Assembly (NCBI RefSeq): GCF_000002995.4
Contig: NW_025062475.1
Coordinates: forward strand, 8,064,187 to 8,128,186
Reading direction: 5' to 3'
Length of the DNA: 64,000 bases
Source of the DNA: Brugia malayi
Lineage: Eukaryota; Nematoda; Chromadorea; Rhabditida; Onchocercidae
Shown: positions 13,301-26,100 of the stretch, piece after piece
Layout: every line of letters starts with the position of its first letter
How positions within the stretch are numbered: the stretch's first letter is position 1
Notes under the pieces: generated by a model
Told to the model about the DNA's origin: nothing
Databases searched by the model: none
Seen by the model: only the letters and a program-made list of their open reading frames with translations
Translations under genes and position numbers: made by a program

Positions 13301-13936
13301 ACGAATTATATCAGAAGCTTCTATAAATTGACGTGACTCCGCGCTACATTTCGAATTCAATCAACAATGTAGTTGACAGTATGAGGTGCGTTTATAAATC
13401 GACTGGCAAACAACAAACATATTTTGCTTGGCAAGCTGGAATATGTCACGCAGTGACATTATTGAACTTCTTCCGGAAAATGTCTAACTATACTTTTTAG
13501 AAGCTCTTTTTCCCATGTTCTTTTTTCTTTTTCTCCAGGTTCTTATAATTTAAGTGTAAGAAGAATCTAAACCTGCAGCGCCAGCATACGTTGTTTGATG
13601 AATGTTTCCTTCGCATTTCCAATGAACTTTTTCGGAGGAAATCCTAAATCAGCACCAATCTTTTTAATATGTGAATTCAACTTCCTGAAAATTCCTGTAA
13701 TCAATTCTACAAAACATGCTTGCAATAGAAATTTGAAATACAAAGCAAAACTAGAGATCATACTAATATGATAAAGTAAGTAATAAATGTAAAGTACGAC
13801 ACTTCCGCAACTATCAAGAGAAGTCAAAAATTACTTCACGTAAAAGAAAACTGATTTACCGAAACTGTGCGTAACGTCGCTGGATACGCCACGACTTTCC
13901 GATTCCCAATTGATTGTTCACTTCTATCACATATTC
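10400..13936 (-). CDS. PXK: PXK, PX domain-containing pseudokinase
   Basis: Ortholog of PX domain kinase-like protein, an endosomal phosphoinositide-binding pseudokinase. Exons in phase: 13936-13860 (start uncertain), 13684-13573, 13249-13159, 12903-12584, 12416-12278, 11935-11870, 11818-11760, 11513-11393, 11184-11112, 10999-10873 and 10519-10400 (TAA). The PX domain contains SWRIQRRYAQF, GFPPKKFIGN and FIKQRMLALQ. The kinase-like part runs from LHEWILLSF through KEGTLRDRLYK, FDIHAGNVVI (catalytic-loop position), LIDFDQVLTG (DFG position) and NTLEDMFVF to FVDVPVAKMK. The catalytic-loop lysine is His and DFG reads DFD, so catalysis is doubtful. The tail is basic (KKQRKF, KLRRKE), as in the human protein. 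The N-terminal exon is not identified: an in-frame TGA lies just upstream of the first PX codons. Confidence 0.85.
12190..12239 (+). repeat. (CT)n microsatellite with A-run
   Basis: CT repeat followed by a run of about 20 A in the PXK intron after exon 12416-12278. Confidence 0.9.
13244..13305. repeat. Duplicated intron/acceptor segment, copy 1 (PXK exon 3 acceptor)
   Basis: This segment spans the real acceptor and first bases of the PXK exon 13249-13159 and is repeated at 13688-13755. Shared blocks, read on +, include ATTCCTGTAATCA and CAATAGAAATTTGAAATACA; copy 2 carries about 14 extra bases between them. Confidence 0.7.
13688..13755. repeat. Duplicated intron/acceptor segment, copy 2 (decoy acceptor)
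   Basis: Second copy of the segment at 13244-13305. It lies inside the intron directly upstream of the PXK exon 13684-13573, so a copy of the GATTACAG acceptor sits about ten bases before the acceptor that is used. Confidence 0.7.
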
Positions 13937-14659
13937 CTCAAATTCACATAAATTTCATAAGACTAGAAGCAAAATTCTTAAAAATAACAAGCTTGGATTT
14001 AAACTGCATTAACTTCTAAAACCTTGGAATATCATTTCAGAGGTACTTGATTTCTTCTTAATGCTGTAACTAATGAGAGTTCATTTCTTCATGAGAAACA
14101 GATGTTAACTTGAAATACATTTTGATGCACTATCCATATAAAAAGTAAAACTGACTGAATTATAAATCAGTTACTTGTTCAAATTCAAATTTAAGTATTT
14201 CAAATGATTAAAAATAACACAATTTTCAAAGTTCCATCAATAACTATATAGTAATAGTTCCTTAATTATATTAAGTTGTAATATAATTCCACACTATAGC
14301 ATCCTTCGGTAGTACACTTGATTTAAATCGACTGCTGCTGACTATTTGGCCATTTGGTGATGAATCAAGTTGAAGTTGCAACAAATAGAGCTCAATCTCC
14401 ACTGATTCATAACCACCACAACATATAACTTAGACGTGCATGGGTGGATACCGCTCGTATGGCCACGGGAAGCTGAACACAAACCACGTGGTCGTGTAAA
14501 TGTATCCAGTCGATTAACGTGCACTTCAGTGGGTGTGTAATGTCAATAGCTGCTGTTGTACTGCCTTGCATTATTCATACTGCGGAAGGCTAAAATTTGG
14601 AAATGATTCGTTTATTAGGAATAATGAAATAAATCACTACTTTATTGGAAATAATGACT
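13937..14659. other. PXK upstream region with GC-richer island
   Basis: No exon could be fixed here. A GC-richer island (about 14310-14580) is open on the minus strand in two overlapping frames (one 14524-14342, another across about 14410-14285). It could hold the missing 5' exon of PXK, a broken gene or an RNA. No recognisable domain was found. Confidence 0.3.
14641..14646 (-). terminator. Possible polyadenylation signal (AATAAA)
   Basis: AATAAA on the minus strand lies about 15 bases after the TAG that ends the candidate gene upstream, which modestly supports that gene being real. Confidence 0.35.
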
Positions 14660-15283
14660 CACTAAAAGTTCCCCGAAAGTAACCGCATTCCTGAAAGACA
14701 GTTCACTGTAGATGAAATGAAGAAATCGTGGTAGAAGATTGAATTAACCAGTTCTGGGACGTTGCTGGTACTACAACAACCTGCTGAAGCCAGCAACTCA
14801 CCCAATCTCTCCCGCTTTATGCAACGTATATCGAATGTGAATCCGAACTTTAGTTTCTGTTCTGTAATCTTCGCACTCCGTGCATAATATGCAATCTTCG
14901 ATTCTACGACCGGCAACATTTCCAAGCGAATGGTTTTGTGATGAATTTCTTGAATTACTTTTAGATTAGAGTGATCATATTAATGTACCATTCATATAGA
15001 TTAACTCATGTAGATGAAATTTCATGCATTTAAGTAACCGATACCGGATTTTTTTGTCTATCATTAAATAGATTTTTTCTATGTCTCTTATTGATATTAT
15101 CTTTCCATGGGGATAACTATCAGCCAAATTAAATATTAGGTGGGTTACTTCTAGATTATGCTCTCTTTTAGACCACTTGGCAGGCAGATTCATTTCGACA
15201 GATTCACTGAAAAATTCGATCCATCCGAAATATAGTATTTCTTGTCTAATGAAAGGTAAAGAAATGTATCTGAAGGATGTCAT
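14660..15283 (-). CDS. Candidate small hypothetical gene
   Basis: ATG at 15283 opens a 102-codon frame (MTSFRYISLPFIRQEI...). A second open stretch (HHKTIRLEMLPVVESK...) runs from about 14950 to a TAG near 14660 and is followed at once by AATAAA. The two could be joined by a GT-AG intron of only about 31 bases (donor after AATG, acceptor CTAAAAG), giving roughly 190 residues; otherwise this is a frame-broken relic. I recognise no domain, signal peptide or membrane segment. The start lies only 144 bases from the start of the plus-strand gene at 15428, so the two would share a divergent promoter. Low confidence. Confidence 0.3.
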
Positions 15284-15427
15284 GTTTGTAGTATATCAAA
15301 AATTTCGTTTAATTTGGTTTAGCAATATCATCTTTAAATTTGTTTTTGTTATTTTTTGATTTCTGATGTATGTGCAGTTGAGATAGACTATCATTTCTGC
15401 AAATTAAGGTTTTGCAGGATGTAGCAG
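15284..15427. promoter_or_regulatory. Short divergent promoter region
   Basis: 144 bases separate the two divergent start codons (15283 minus, doubtful; 15428 plus, well supported). It is T-rich toward the plus-strand gene. Its regulatory role is inferred from position only. Confidence 0.35.
15411..15418 (+). promoter_or_regulatory. Possible spliced-leader trans-splice acceptor
   Basis: TTTTGCAG ends nine bases upstream of ATG 15428, with no upstream exon found. This is the placement expected for nematode spliced-leader addition. Not distinguishable from a cis acceptor by sequence alone. Confidence 0.4.
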
Positions 15428-18400
15428 ATGACTTCGTCTACGTCAACTCGCTCTACTTTTTCCGGAGTATGTCTCCAAAACATTACATTTCTTGATTTTT
15501 CAATTAATTATTTAATTTTTTTGAATCATTTCCTTCTTGGATGGAGAAAGAACTCAGAAATGACCTTGATAACTGTTAGTAATTTTTTCGTTTATCGAAG
15601 GTAAGGACTCATAATATTTCAAACATAAACAAATGATGCAAATTATGGGCTGCTGACATATTATCAGAAATATGCATATTATTAAGGAATTGTTATAGAT
15701 TTCGGAAGGTTGGTTGAGTGAGGCCGGTTCTAGTAGGTTACAGAATCGGAGTAGCGCAGAAGAATCGCAAGAAGATTGTCCAAAATGTGCAGCACTGAGA
15801 TTGAACACCGTTATTGCTGAAGAAGCTTTAGCTTCCTTAAGTGGGCAGTTTAAAAATCTTCAGAAAGAACTAAAGGTTTATTTCTCACTTCATTAAGTTA
15901 TGATAGAGTTAGGGAATAAAGAATATATAAATTTACTTTTAGAAATTTCTTATTCGTTTGCATTTAAAATGTCTATAATTTTTTTTAGAAAACAGAACAG
16001 GTATCCAAAATAAATGAAGAGCAAGCTAAATATATTGATGAAAGACGTTCAAAGCTAGAAAATTTGGAAGCAGAACACACATCGTTGTATGCGGAGTATG
16101 AGAATTTGCGGGTATACCGCTCTTTTTCCTTATTGATCGTTTGCCGCAAAATTTGTAAATATTTCTTTATTTAAACTTAGTACTAAAAGTTACAAGAATT
16201 TCAGATCACTCATGACAGTCTAAAAAGACAATATGATGAAGTGGTTGCTACAGCACGAAGGAATCAGGTTGTACTTAGTCACATTTACTTTATTTGGAGC
16301 TTAGATTTACTGTATATTTAAACTTACTTCCATCGTCCAATTCTAGTTGGCTTGATTAAGCTAACATCGGGAAATTAATGCTTTTGAAATAATGGCGGAT
16401 TTTATGATGCTTGTGTCTTAGTGTGAAAAAACATGATACATTTTACTTAGATTTTGAATAAAATTTAGCGTTTAATCGAAGAATCAGTGAAATATCATGA
16501 AACTTGTAAAGTTGCTGTGGAAAATCTCATGGCTGAAAAAGAAGCACGTCAGGAATTGCTTGCAAAATATCTGAAAAGTGTGGAAGCTGCGGCAGTAGGT
16601 TTTCCTAGTTACTGAGAGATTAAAATGCAGCAAAAGCTTTAACATTTTCCTTTTTCCTTAGTTTTTAATACTTAAGCATTTATTGCAGCTCAAAAATTTC
16701 ATTATTCCTCTGTTCGGGACAATAAAATAAAGCTGAAAAAACTTGACAATATAAACTGATTAATGGTATCGCTGTTAAGACCTAGGAAAATTTGTGAAAT
16801 CTTTTTGAAAATTTTTTACTGCATTTTTTGTGTCTTTATAAAGTTGTCGTTTGCGGTTTTGAGGGACATGTTTGGAAGATTTTATTTATATTGGTAGTGA
16901 TTTGTGAAACAAACATTAATTAAATGATGAAATCTGTAGAAACCAGTCTAAAAAGTTTACGTACTTATTTTCAAAACGTTGCTTTTTTGAAGAAAATAAA
17001 TGATTCAATGAAACAACTGGAAAAGAAATGTGTCCAACTGCAAGCAATGAATGAAAAGTTGGAACCCTTTAGATATCATTGTCCGGCAATGCTCCGACTC
17101 CTTCTTGAGTTTGGTAAATTTTCCTTTCATATTTTTTTACACCATTTTTTTTTTTCAACAATGTTTTAAAAAGTTAACTTTTACGTGCGAAATCGAATAA
17201 AATTTCATGCACCTTAGTTTTACAGGTTCTTAATCATATAATTCATTATAGACCTTGTTTTTAATTTGTATGTCGATCGAGCTATTATATCGAACTTCCT
17301 CGTTTTTTATGAACTATTAGAAATATTTCTAAAATGCTGGAAAAGCACTGCAGAACGGTATCGTTTGAATAATTTAAGTAGTAGTTAGAAAAAAAGATTA
17401 GAAATATTGCCTGCCGAGTCATTTGCAGGCGAAATTATTGAAAATAATGGTTTAATGACAAAATCACTGCAAAGACGTCTTGCTCGATATAAAGATAAGG
17501 ATGATTTGCGTGAATACTTGCTTAGAAAGTCAAGAAGATTAACGAATTTAAGTGAATCAAGTACAAAAACAATCGAAGAAAGTAGTGATGATGGTATGGT
17601 TTCCGTTATATTAATTAGTGGGTGATTGCAATCAATCAATCAATCAATTTTTTTTTTTAATGGAAATTTTAAAACCGAAAATATTTACGACAACATGATA
17701 GAAGTATAATGGAGTTGGAATATGGTGCCATAAAAAAGTTAGCATTTATGAAATGCACTGAAACCAAACACTTGCTACTTTGTCATGATCTTAAAAAAAA
17801 AAAAAAATATATATATATATTTCAGAAATATTGTTTTTCAGATGAATTAGCAAAGGACGTGGAACATTTATTACTGACAGCTGGTAGTCCACTTCATCCG
17901 AGATCACCAAAAAAATCAGTATCTCCTAACGAAGAATTAAGGAATGATGAGAAAACTAATGATCACTCGACAAATCCTGTGAAAGAAACGTCGAATATCG
18001 GAGTTGAAAAAGGTCTTGTGTATAGATCTATCAGAATGTGTGTTAAATTAAACTTGAAAATTCTATTTCGCAAGATTTGCATGTGCTGTTTTGAGCATAA
18101 CTGTTCTTCATTAGTGTCATGAATGCAGTCAGTTGTTGGTCTACTGGAGCCTGGAGCTGGTTTACACTTTTATTTGTGTAATCATTCCATTTAAAGCAAA
18201 CTTGGGGTACTGCTGATTGAGTTTATTTGGTTGTCTTTTGTGGAAATCGCAGTCATGCTTCATTTGTTAATGCAGAAAACTTTTTTTTTCAGAAAACTTT
18301 TTGAGGAAACAATTAGAAAATGTGGAAGATCTGCATATGTCCTTTCCGAGGTTTCAATTCAATTCGTAAGTGTATCCTATGACATTTATAGCTATAAAAT

Positions 18401-20136
18401 AAATGCTTCCATTAATTTTATGAACATTTGGAGCTTTTTTTTTGTTTTTTTTTTGTTCAAAATTAATTTCTAATTGATGATGATTGACAAATTAAAAATA
18501 GAATTTCAAGCTATTCTCAGCACTATTTGTTTCAATCCAAAGAGCAATATTGCAAATTCCTATATTTTATCTTCCGACTTAGCTTGGTTTTGATTAAAGA
18601 ATAAGAGTTGTTTACCATAATTTTTTGTTCTTATGATGTAAGTTTCAACCCATCGGTATGGGAGAGCAAATGATTTGTTTCCGGAATTAGTATGCTCCAT
18701 TATATGACTTCCGTGATTGGTTTCTTTTTCACAGTGATCATTTTTTGTAATTGGCGTCTTTATTGATTTTTCTCAGTGGTTAACAGTTAAATGCATCCTT
18801 TACTTACTTTTACTTCGATTCGATTCCTTCTAGCGAATTTCTTATGATTCCTTAATCACCTGTGTTAAAAATTGTCCTCACTAACTCTTTTTTTCTGCTT
18901 ATTTTTCTCATTTTTTACAACTAAATCACTTTATCCTTGTTTTTACTATATTTTTTGACTGCGTGGACAACCATGTTGTCCAATATTGATGTGTTGAGAA
19001 CTTTTCATGCTATTTATAGTTTGTATTTTGTCATCTTTTCAAATGCATAAAATACAAATAGCAGTTTTTATTTTCGAATCAATGGTTAGCTCAGTAAGTG
19101 CTAGATACTAAAATGCATCGTTTTGTACATATCGTAAAAGCTTTATTTGTTCTTTATTAACTCTTGGTACACTTATTTCCGTTTAATTTGTTAACTTTTC
19201 TGTTTTCATTTGTGGTTATTTAAATCTTCTAATTATGCAAAATGACCACGACGAACTTAACGAGAGTGGTGTCACTTAAGATCTAAAGATGCATCTGGTC
19301 CGAACTGAGTACTTCTTGATATCTAATGAAGAACTACTTTATTTTTTAAATTGTATGGCTGCTTAGGAAAAAAATTCTGAAGTTGCATATTCATATCTGG
19401 ATTTAAGCTCTTTACATGTGAGAAAGCATTGCATCTTCCTCTTCAAAATTTTCATCGTAGTTTGGTGTTTTAGAGATACACATATGGAAGAGGCGAAAGC
19501 AATATGCAAAAGGCAGTTGAAGTTAACTGAAAAGCAGAAAATCGAAACACTTTATGTGGAAAAGAAAAAAGGTAGCTTTAAAGAAGCTTTGAAATTATTA
19601 TACACATCTTCACATTCTGCATCCAATCTTTTTAAGCTGGATCACTTTCTCGTAATTTTAGAAATATTGACCAAGTTTACATTCATATTTTATATTTAAA
19701 AAAAAAACGGAATTTATCTTTGTCAGTTTGATTCCTTTTTTATTTGTACAATTTGAAAGTTTGTTTTATGTAACGAAATTTCCTTAATTTTATTTGATCA
19801 GCATCAATTACTGTTTCAGTTGATGATGTTGTGAGCATATGTTTTCCAAGCACTTTATCTTCCTCATTGGCAAAGGTAATGAAGTGGATGATTTGTTATT
19901 TTGTTTTTGCTTCTTAAATTTGTGATTTGGTGTTTTTTTGGTGTGTAAGAAAGAATTGCTTTTAGAAAAATAAACAGTTGGTTGGAAAAGATGTGCAGGA
20001 AAGTGAAGATGGGTTGCAAAAGAATATTGTCCAGGATATGTGTGAGAATAACTCGAAAATTGAAAGAGACAAAAATATGCCGGAAGTGGAGGTCACCTTC
20101 AACTCGGTTTTTAATTTTCTTTTTGTTATGTCTCTA

Positions 20137-20175
<39 letters not shown>

Positions 20176-23100
20176 GTATAGATTTGTTTCAACAAGTTTG
20201 CAGCTCGATATCAAGTCTAGAGAGTGACTGAGAACTGATAATATACCACAGTGATAATATTTTATGTTGATATGTGGATGACTTTAGATTGTTTATCAAA
20301 ACAATGAAGAAAAACAAGTTTGTAGAAGTACGGAACGGCTTTCCACGTGGCTTAGCTTTGTGCATTTGGATCCTCTGCTTCCTGAACTGAACAGACCGAC
20401 ATTTCTGGATAATGAAACTGAGGTATAATTTTTGCATATATTTTATGAGAGTGTAACTTGAAGTATTTTAATGTGGTATTTGATGCGCAATAATTATTCA
20501 AATGAAAAATTTTTTCTTTTTATTGAAAATTTCTAGTTATCAAAGCAACACAGTTCGGTTGATTTTATGGATAATCTCTTCGGGTCGTCGTCTCCTAGCA
20601 CATCAAGCAGACGAACATCAGTGGGTTCAACGGAAAGTTGCATGATTCCAAAAAATAAGACAGGGATGAGGTCTGAACTCAGCTGCTCAGTTGATGCAGT
20701 ATTAACAACAGAGGAAACTAGCTTCCTTACTGAACCTTTATCATTACCTCTTGTTTCCTCAAGTTCCGTATATTCCTCTGTGACAGGTAGTATTATACCA
20801 GTATCTGAAGCATTGGAAGATTCTAGTTCATTATGCCGTGCATCCGTCTCCATTACGGAAACTGGTACTAATGATGAACGGCCGGTAAGTTTTCTGTTAC
20901 TTAAATAGTGGAATTTTTCACCCTATTAATAAGAAGGGAATTTTATGTATGATCTGGAATTCATGTTTTAAAACTTTTGTTGGTTAAAATCACTAAACAA
21001 AGCTTACACACGGAAGTTTGATTCAAATTTTTTGAAGGCGAGAGTTTGCTTGTAACCATTAATGCATTTGTTATTTTTTGCAGGGTAATGAGTCCGTAGA
21101 GAACCACAGAGTCTCAGATGAAATCACGGAAATACCTTTTGTGGAAGCGCTTGTACCGACAATTAGACAAAGATTAAGGCCTAAGACTACTGATTCGAAA
21201 TCGGTTCGAATTTCAGTCACAGAGAAATCGTCACAGAGAAAACGTAGTGGATTTAATTCTCCAAATGGAAATGAAAGTTTCAGAATTAGAGTTGCCTCTC
21301 CGAAGTTACCAAAAGTAATCACGGAATCGTCTAGTACCAAGGAAGATGAATTAGATGAAAACCAGGGTTTCAGGATGCAATCCTCAAGAAGTGAGAAAAT
21401 GATCTCAGGAGGAGCAGTATTCGGTGGAAAAACATGTTCAGAAAAGGACGGAAATCTTGTAAGATTATCAGAAGGTAAAGTAGAAAGTGTTCTAAAAATG
21501 TTGGCAATCAAAAATGCTGAATTAAAAACTATCCAAAATGAACAGGAATTCGAGAGATGTGTTGATAATCCAGCTTCACAAGAACAACCGTTACATTCAA
21601 CGAGAATGGAACAACTACAAATTGACTCCTTTTCTTCCAAACATATGGAGGAGTTGTCGACTGACTCCAAGGAACTTATTAATGTTCAGAATGACCTGAG
21701 AACAGAAGATGCATTAATGCAACGGGAAAATGCGAATACCAAACCTGGCGAAACTGTAGGTATTCGAAATGATAACAATATAGCATTACATAGACGCTCG
21801 CAAAAAGATTGGGATTTGAATGAAATGAAATCATTAAAAAATAACAGAAAGATTTTGAAGAGACATGAAATCCCAGGCACTATAAAGTTAGGAAATGAAG
21901 TTGGAAAGAAAAAAAACATTCACGCATTAGGAACGCGGGTTCAGCAAGAAATGACACTGAGAAATGAGTTAGAAAATACCAAGATTGCCGTTGAATCTCT
22001 ATCAAAGAATGAACAAAATAGGGAATCCAAAAAGTTAACTTTAACACGGAATAATCAAGTTACATGTGAATCAAGAAAACGAAAATTAGCTGAGGAAGGA
22101 TGCAGCAACACAGAAGATGAGTGGAAAGATGGCGATCAAACTACGGCATCTTTGCAAAAATCAAAAATGATTGAGACTGATCATGAAAAGGAGCCAGTGG
22201 TATGCTATGATTACTACTCGTTACAAAGTTTTTTAATCCTATAGAACAGCAAACTTGATATTTTTGAAACTTGATATCTAGTTCATTTCTCGTTTTTTAA
22301 TAAATTAGATTTTAGAGTGAGGACAATGAGTGTACGATGAAATCTACGACATTGAACATCAAATCACTCAGTCAGTTTGTTAAATCACTTTTTTGTATGC
22401 ATTTTTGTTTGTTATTTTTTGTGTTGCTTTGAAGTATGTTAAATTATTTTATTAGGTTCACAGAAAATGTATCTGCTTTTTTTATTTTTTTATATATGCC
22501 TTGCCAGTTTTTTCTGAATTCCAGCGCCCTGCTAAATTTGAACTTGTAAGCTAACAGATACATAAGGACTCATTTGTGGTTTTTTGTACTTCTAGAAGAT
22601 CACTGATTGGAATCTTTACAGGAACAGAATTGAGCGATGATGATGGTGATGGTAACCGACTAGAAATTGTTGCAGATGAAGTTGAACTTTCACATCTTAA
22701 TATCGAAAATGCATCAGGTATTTAAATTCAGACCATCCTGTCATCTTGATAATTTCTAGAGGTTCAGTAATAGAAATCAATGCAGAAATTATGATTTTTT
22801 AGGCGCGATTCATGTTTCTAATAATTTCGAGAAGTCAGAGAAAACTAAAAGAACAACAGTGGTTACCAAGGTTCAATTCATTTTCATTCGCATTTGTTTA
22901 AAATATATCTGGATACTGATGTTGTAACCATTACTAAAAGGGTGTAACTTGAATGATGAAATTGCTCGTTAATTCTTTTGTTTTGGAAATCATTTGGTCA
23001 CTTTTGATAGAAATCGGTCAGTATAATGAGGTCAGAAATGTACAAAAAGATGCATAGACGGCTTGCAGTGCAAACATCATGCATGAAAGAAATTGGGAGA

Positions 23101-26100
23101 GTTCAAGGACGTAAATTTATGGTAGGTAGTTTTACTTGTTCCTTTATTGAGGGTCAGAATTACTCACTAAAACCTATTTTTGTGAATTTGATCATTTTAT
23201 TGATCAGCTATCTTGCCGTTCTTTTGTTAAAACATCAGTTCCTTGTGAAAAAGATACTATAAAAACACTACGTCATTTTGAAAATTTTTTGTTCGTTTTG
23301 ATGTTTGGGATGCAGCACTCAAAAGTTTGATAGCAGAAACTCTGAAAGCTTTGAAATCTAAAATTTAATGTTTTGTGTTGAGTTGATTCTCGTCACTGTG
23401 TCACTCTGTAGGGGAACAAGGCAATTCCTACATTATCAACATCGAAAAAAATAGAACGACCAAATATTTCACAGCAGAGAAAAACAGCAGTGATGGTTCC
23501 TACCGGAAGAGATGAATTGAAGAAGGCCAAAGTAACTGCTTTTAAATATGATGAAGAAATATTTAAATATTGCCTAATAAAAACAACTACTATTAAATCT
23601 TTTATACTGTAGATCCATTTTTTGATGTTTGTAAGCCCTTAGCTTCAATACTCTTTACTTATTTGCAGAATGTAGGGCTGCCGGTGATTCAACATGGCGT
23701 ATCGCGGGAAAGCCTATCCTCCACAAAAGTTGCAAATGGAAGTGATGATGCTGCTGTAATGTGTTTATTTGATCAGGCAATCTCAGAAAGCAACTATGAT
23801 GACAAATTACTGGAAATAATCCAGAAGTTCCAAACACCAGCCATTTCAGTAATATCTTGCGAGAAATTAGCTGAATGCTGTGTCAAGGTAAGCACCATTT
23901 CAAGTTTATTGAACTGCTTATTAGGAATATGAATGCAGGGAATTTAGTAATACATTAAAATAATGTTTTTCTATTTCCATATGGAAGAGATCCTAAAATG
24001 CATCGAAATATGACCAAATTTTATTTAGAGAGTTTTTTTTTTTTTTTTTTTTTAGTTTATAAGCAAACTTGATGTCGGCAATATGTGGCATAGTGTCGTG
24101 CTTGCAGTTCGTTATTGGTCAGGTAAACAAAGGTACGGGTGTACAGCTGGTGAAGTTCTAGAACTTCATCAAGTAGCATCGTCAAAAGAGCGAAATTTCA
24201 TCGAAGTATTACATCAGTTGAGTGGTGAAGTGCACTGGAATGATGTTATTTCATTTTTTCTGTGGTTAGTCTGTTGGGAATTAAAGTAGAACCATTGCAT
24301 ACAACTTGTAGTATCAGCCTAAAAGCCATCGCTGATTATTGTTGTTTTGACGGTCTTTTCAAAAGGAATTTTAAGCTGCTGATTTTTTTCAGGAAAATGA
24401 TAATATCAGTGATGAAAACGCGTCCTGTGTCTGCTGCACAACATGGTCTCAGCATTCGATGTGTACTATTATGTACTCGAATATTGTTGCAAGTAAGGAA
24501 ATTACAAGTTTGAGAATCCTATCTATGAATTAAAATATTTTTAAAATCATTGAAACAAAAATTTTCGTCTTTATGTTTATCTTAATATTTAGAAATGGAA
24601 ATTTTATGTAGATCTTAGGATGTTGTTCATAATCTATTCATATTTCTAATTTTAATTTTAGTATTTTTTTTTTTTTTTTTTTTTGAATTTTTCCAAATAT
24701 AAGAACACATTAGCCAAAACAGTGGTTCGAGCACTGCATAGACGTATGCAATTTAAACAATGCATAGAGAAGCATTGCAAGAGATGCACATAAGCACTAC
24801 ACAGAGATATGCAATTTTTACACAACTCAGTAATCGAAATTCCTTAATTAGTGGTCATATAATAAACTCTTTTTGATCTGTTTCTTACATGGAAATGATG
24901 TAACTGATGGAGTTTCTAATTGAGCTTGAACTGATGGAGTTTCTAATTTATTTTTGTTTAGGATGGCTCAAATAATGAGGTGCTGAGAAAGGTGACCAAC
25001 TTGTTGCAACACTTGATAGAACGAGATTCACCAGACAGAGTTGTACCGATGATGTGCTATTCGATTGCAATTGTTCCCGAAATTGTTGACAAACTGTTAC
25101 TCGAAGATAATGAGCAGTATGAGCCTGTACGTCGCGTGATGTCTGTACATCTTGCTTCAAGAGTAGGTTGTTTGAATGAAATAAATCATGTGATATTTTT
25201 TAGATTTCATTTTATTTATGGAACAATTTGTTTGTTTTAACCAAACGAGGCAGGAATTGTAGAACTGCACCCGAATAATGTCGTAATTGTTTTGGTTTTG
25301 TTTGAAGAGAGACCAAGTTATATATGTCGACATTTTTCCATTTGGTAGTAGAATAGCAAATATTACCGTTATAATAGGGGTATCAAAGATTTCTTTCCAT
25401 TTTTAGGATGAGCTTTTTACAATATTCAATAAAGTGATTATGTCACGTCTTCTCAACAAAAATACATATAGCACCACATGTCTGCAAAAACTTAGTATTC
25501 ATGGTTTCCAAAATTGGTTTACTGAATCTATCAATGTGATTATTACGGACATAAATGGCTTGAATTTAGAATCTATGGAGGTATCAATTTGAATTTCTCT
25601 TTCAATTCCTGAAGCCAGTTATTCGCTCAGTTTCTGCATTTGATTGATATTACTACATTGTTTACAGGAATTTATTCTTTAATTACTTTATATTGTGCTT
25701 TCTAATATTTCTTTCGATTTTTAAACTTTACTTTCATTTTTTATTTTAGTTGAGCTCCAGGCTTTCATCGGCAATGATGACATGTTATGCATTATTCAGT
25801 TTAGCTACAAATCGTTTAGTTCCTGATAAGGAAGCAATAGTATTTCCAGTGCTAAATGAATGTGTCCAAATAATATCGAATCATTTTGAAAGCGAAAAAA
25901 AGGTACTTCTCGTTAAAATTTCAGTTTTTTTTTTCCCGTGAAAAGTTTTCCAAGAATAATAATTCATTAAATATAATTTCATTTAAGGGAGGAAATGAAA
26001 TGTTTGTCGACACGGTTGGACTGCAATTATTATCGGATGATACGCTCGTAAAAACTGTGTTACGTCTTTTACTTTTTGGACGTCTAATAACATCATTTGT

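Noticed and set aside
21071..21919. Minus-strand frames of 199 and 77 codons
   Set aside because: Antisense of the large 372-codon exon of the scaffold gene, which joins in phase on both sides.
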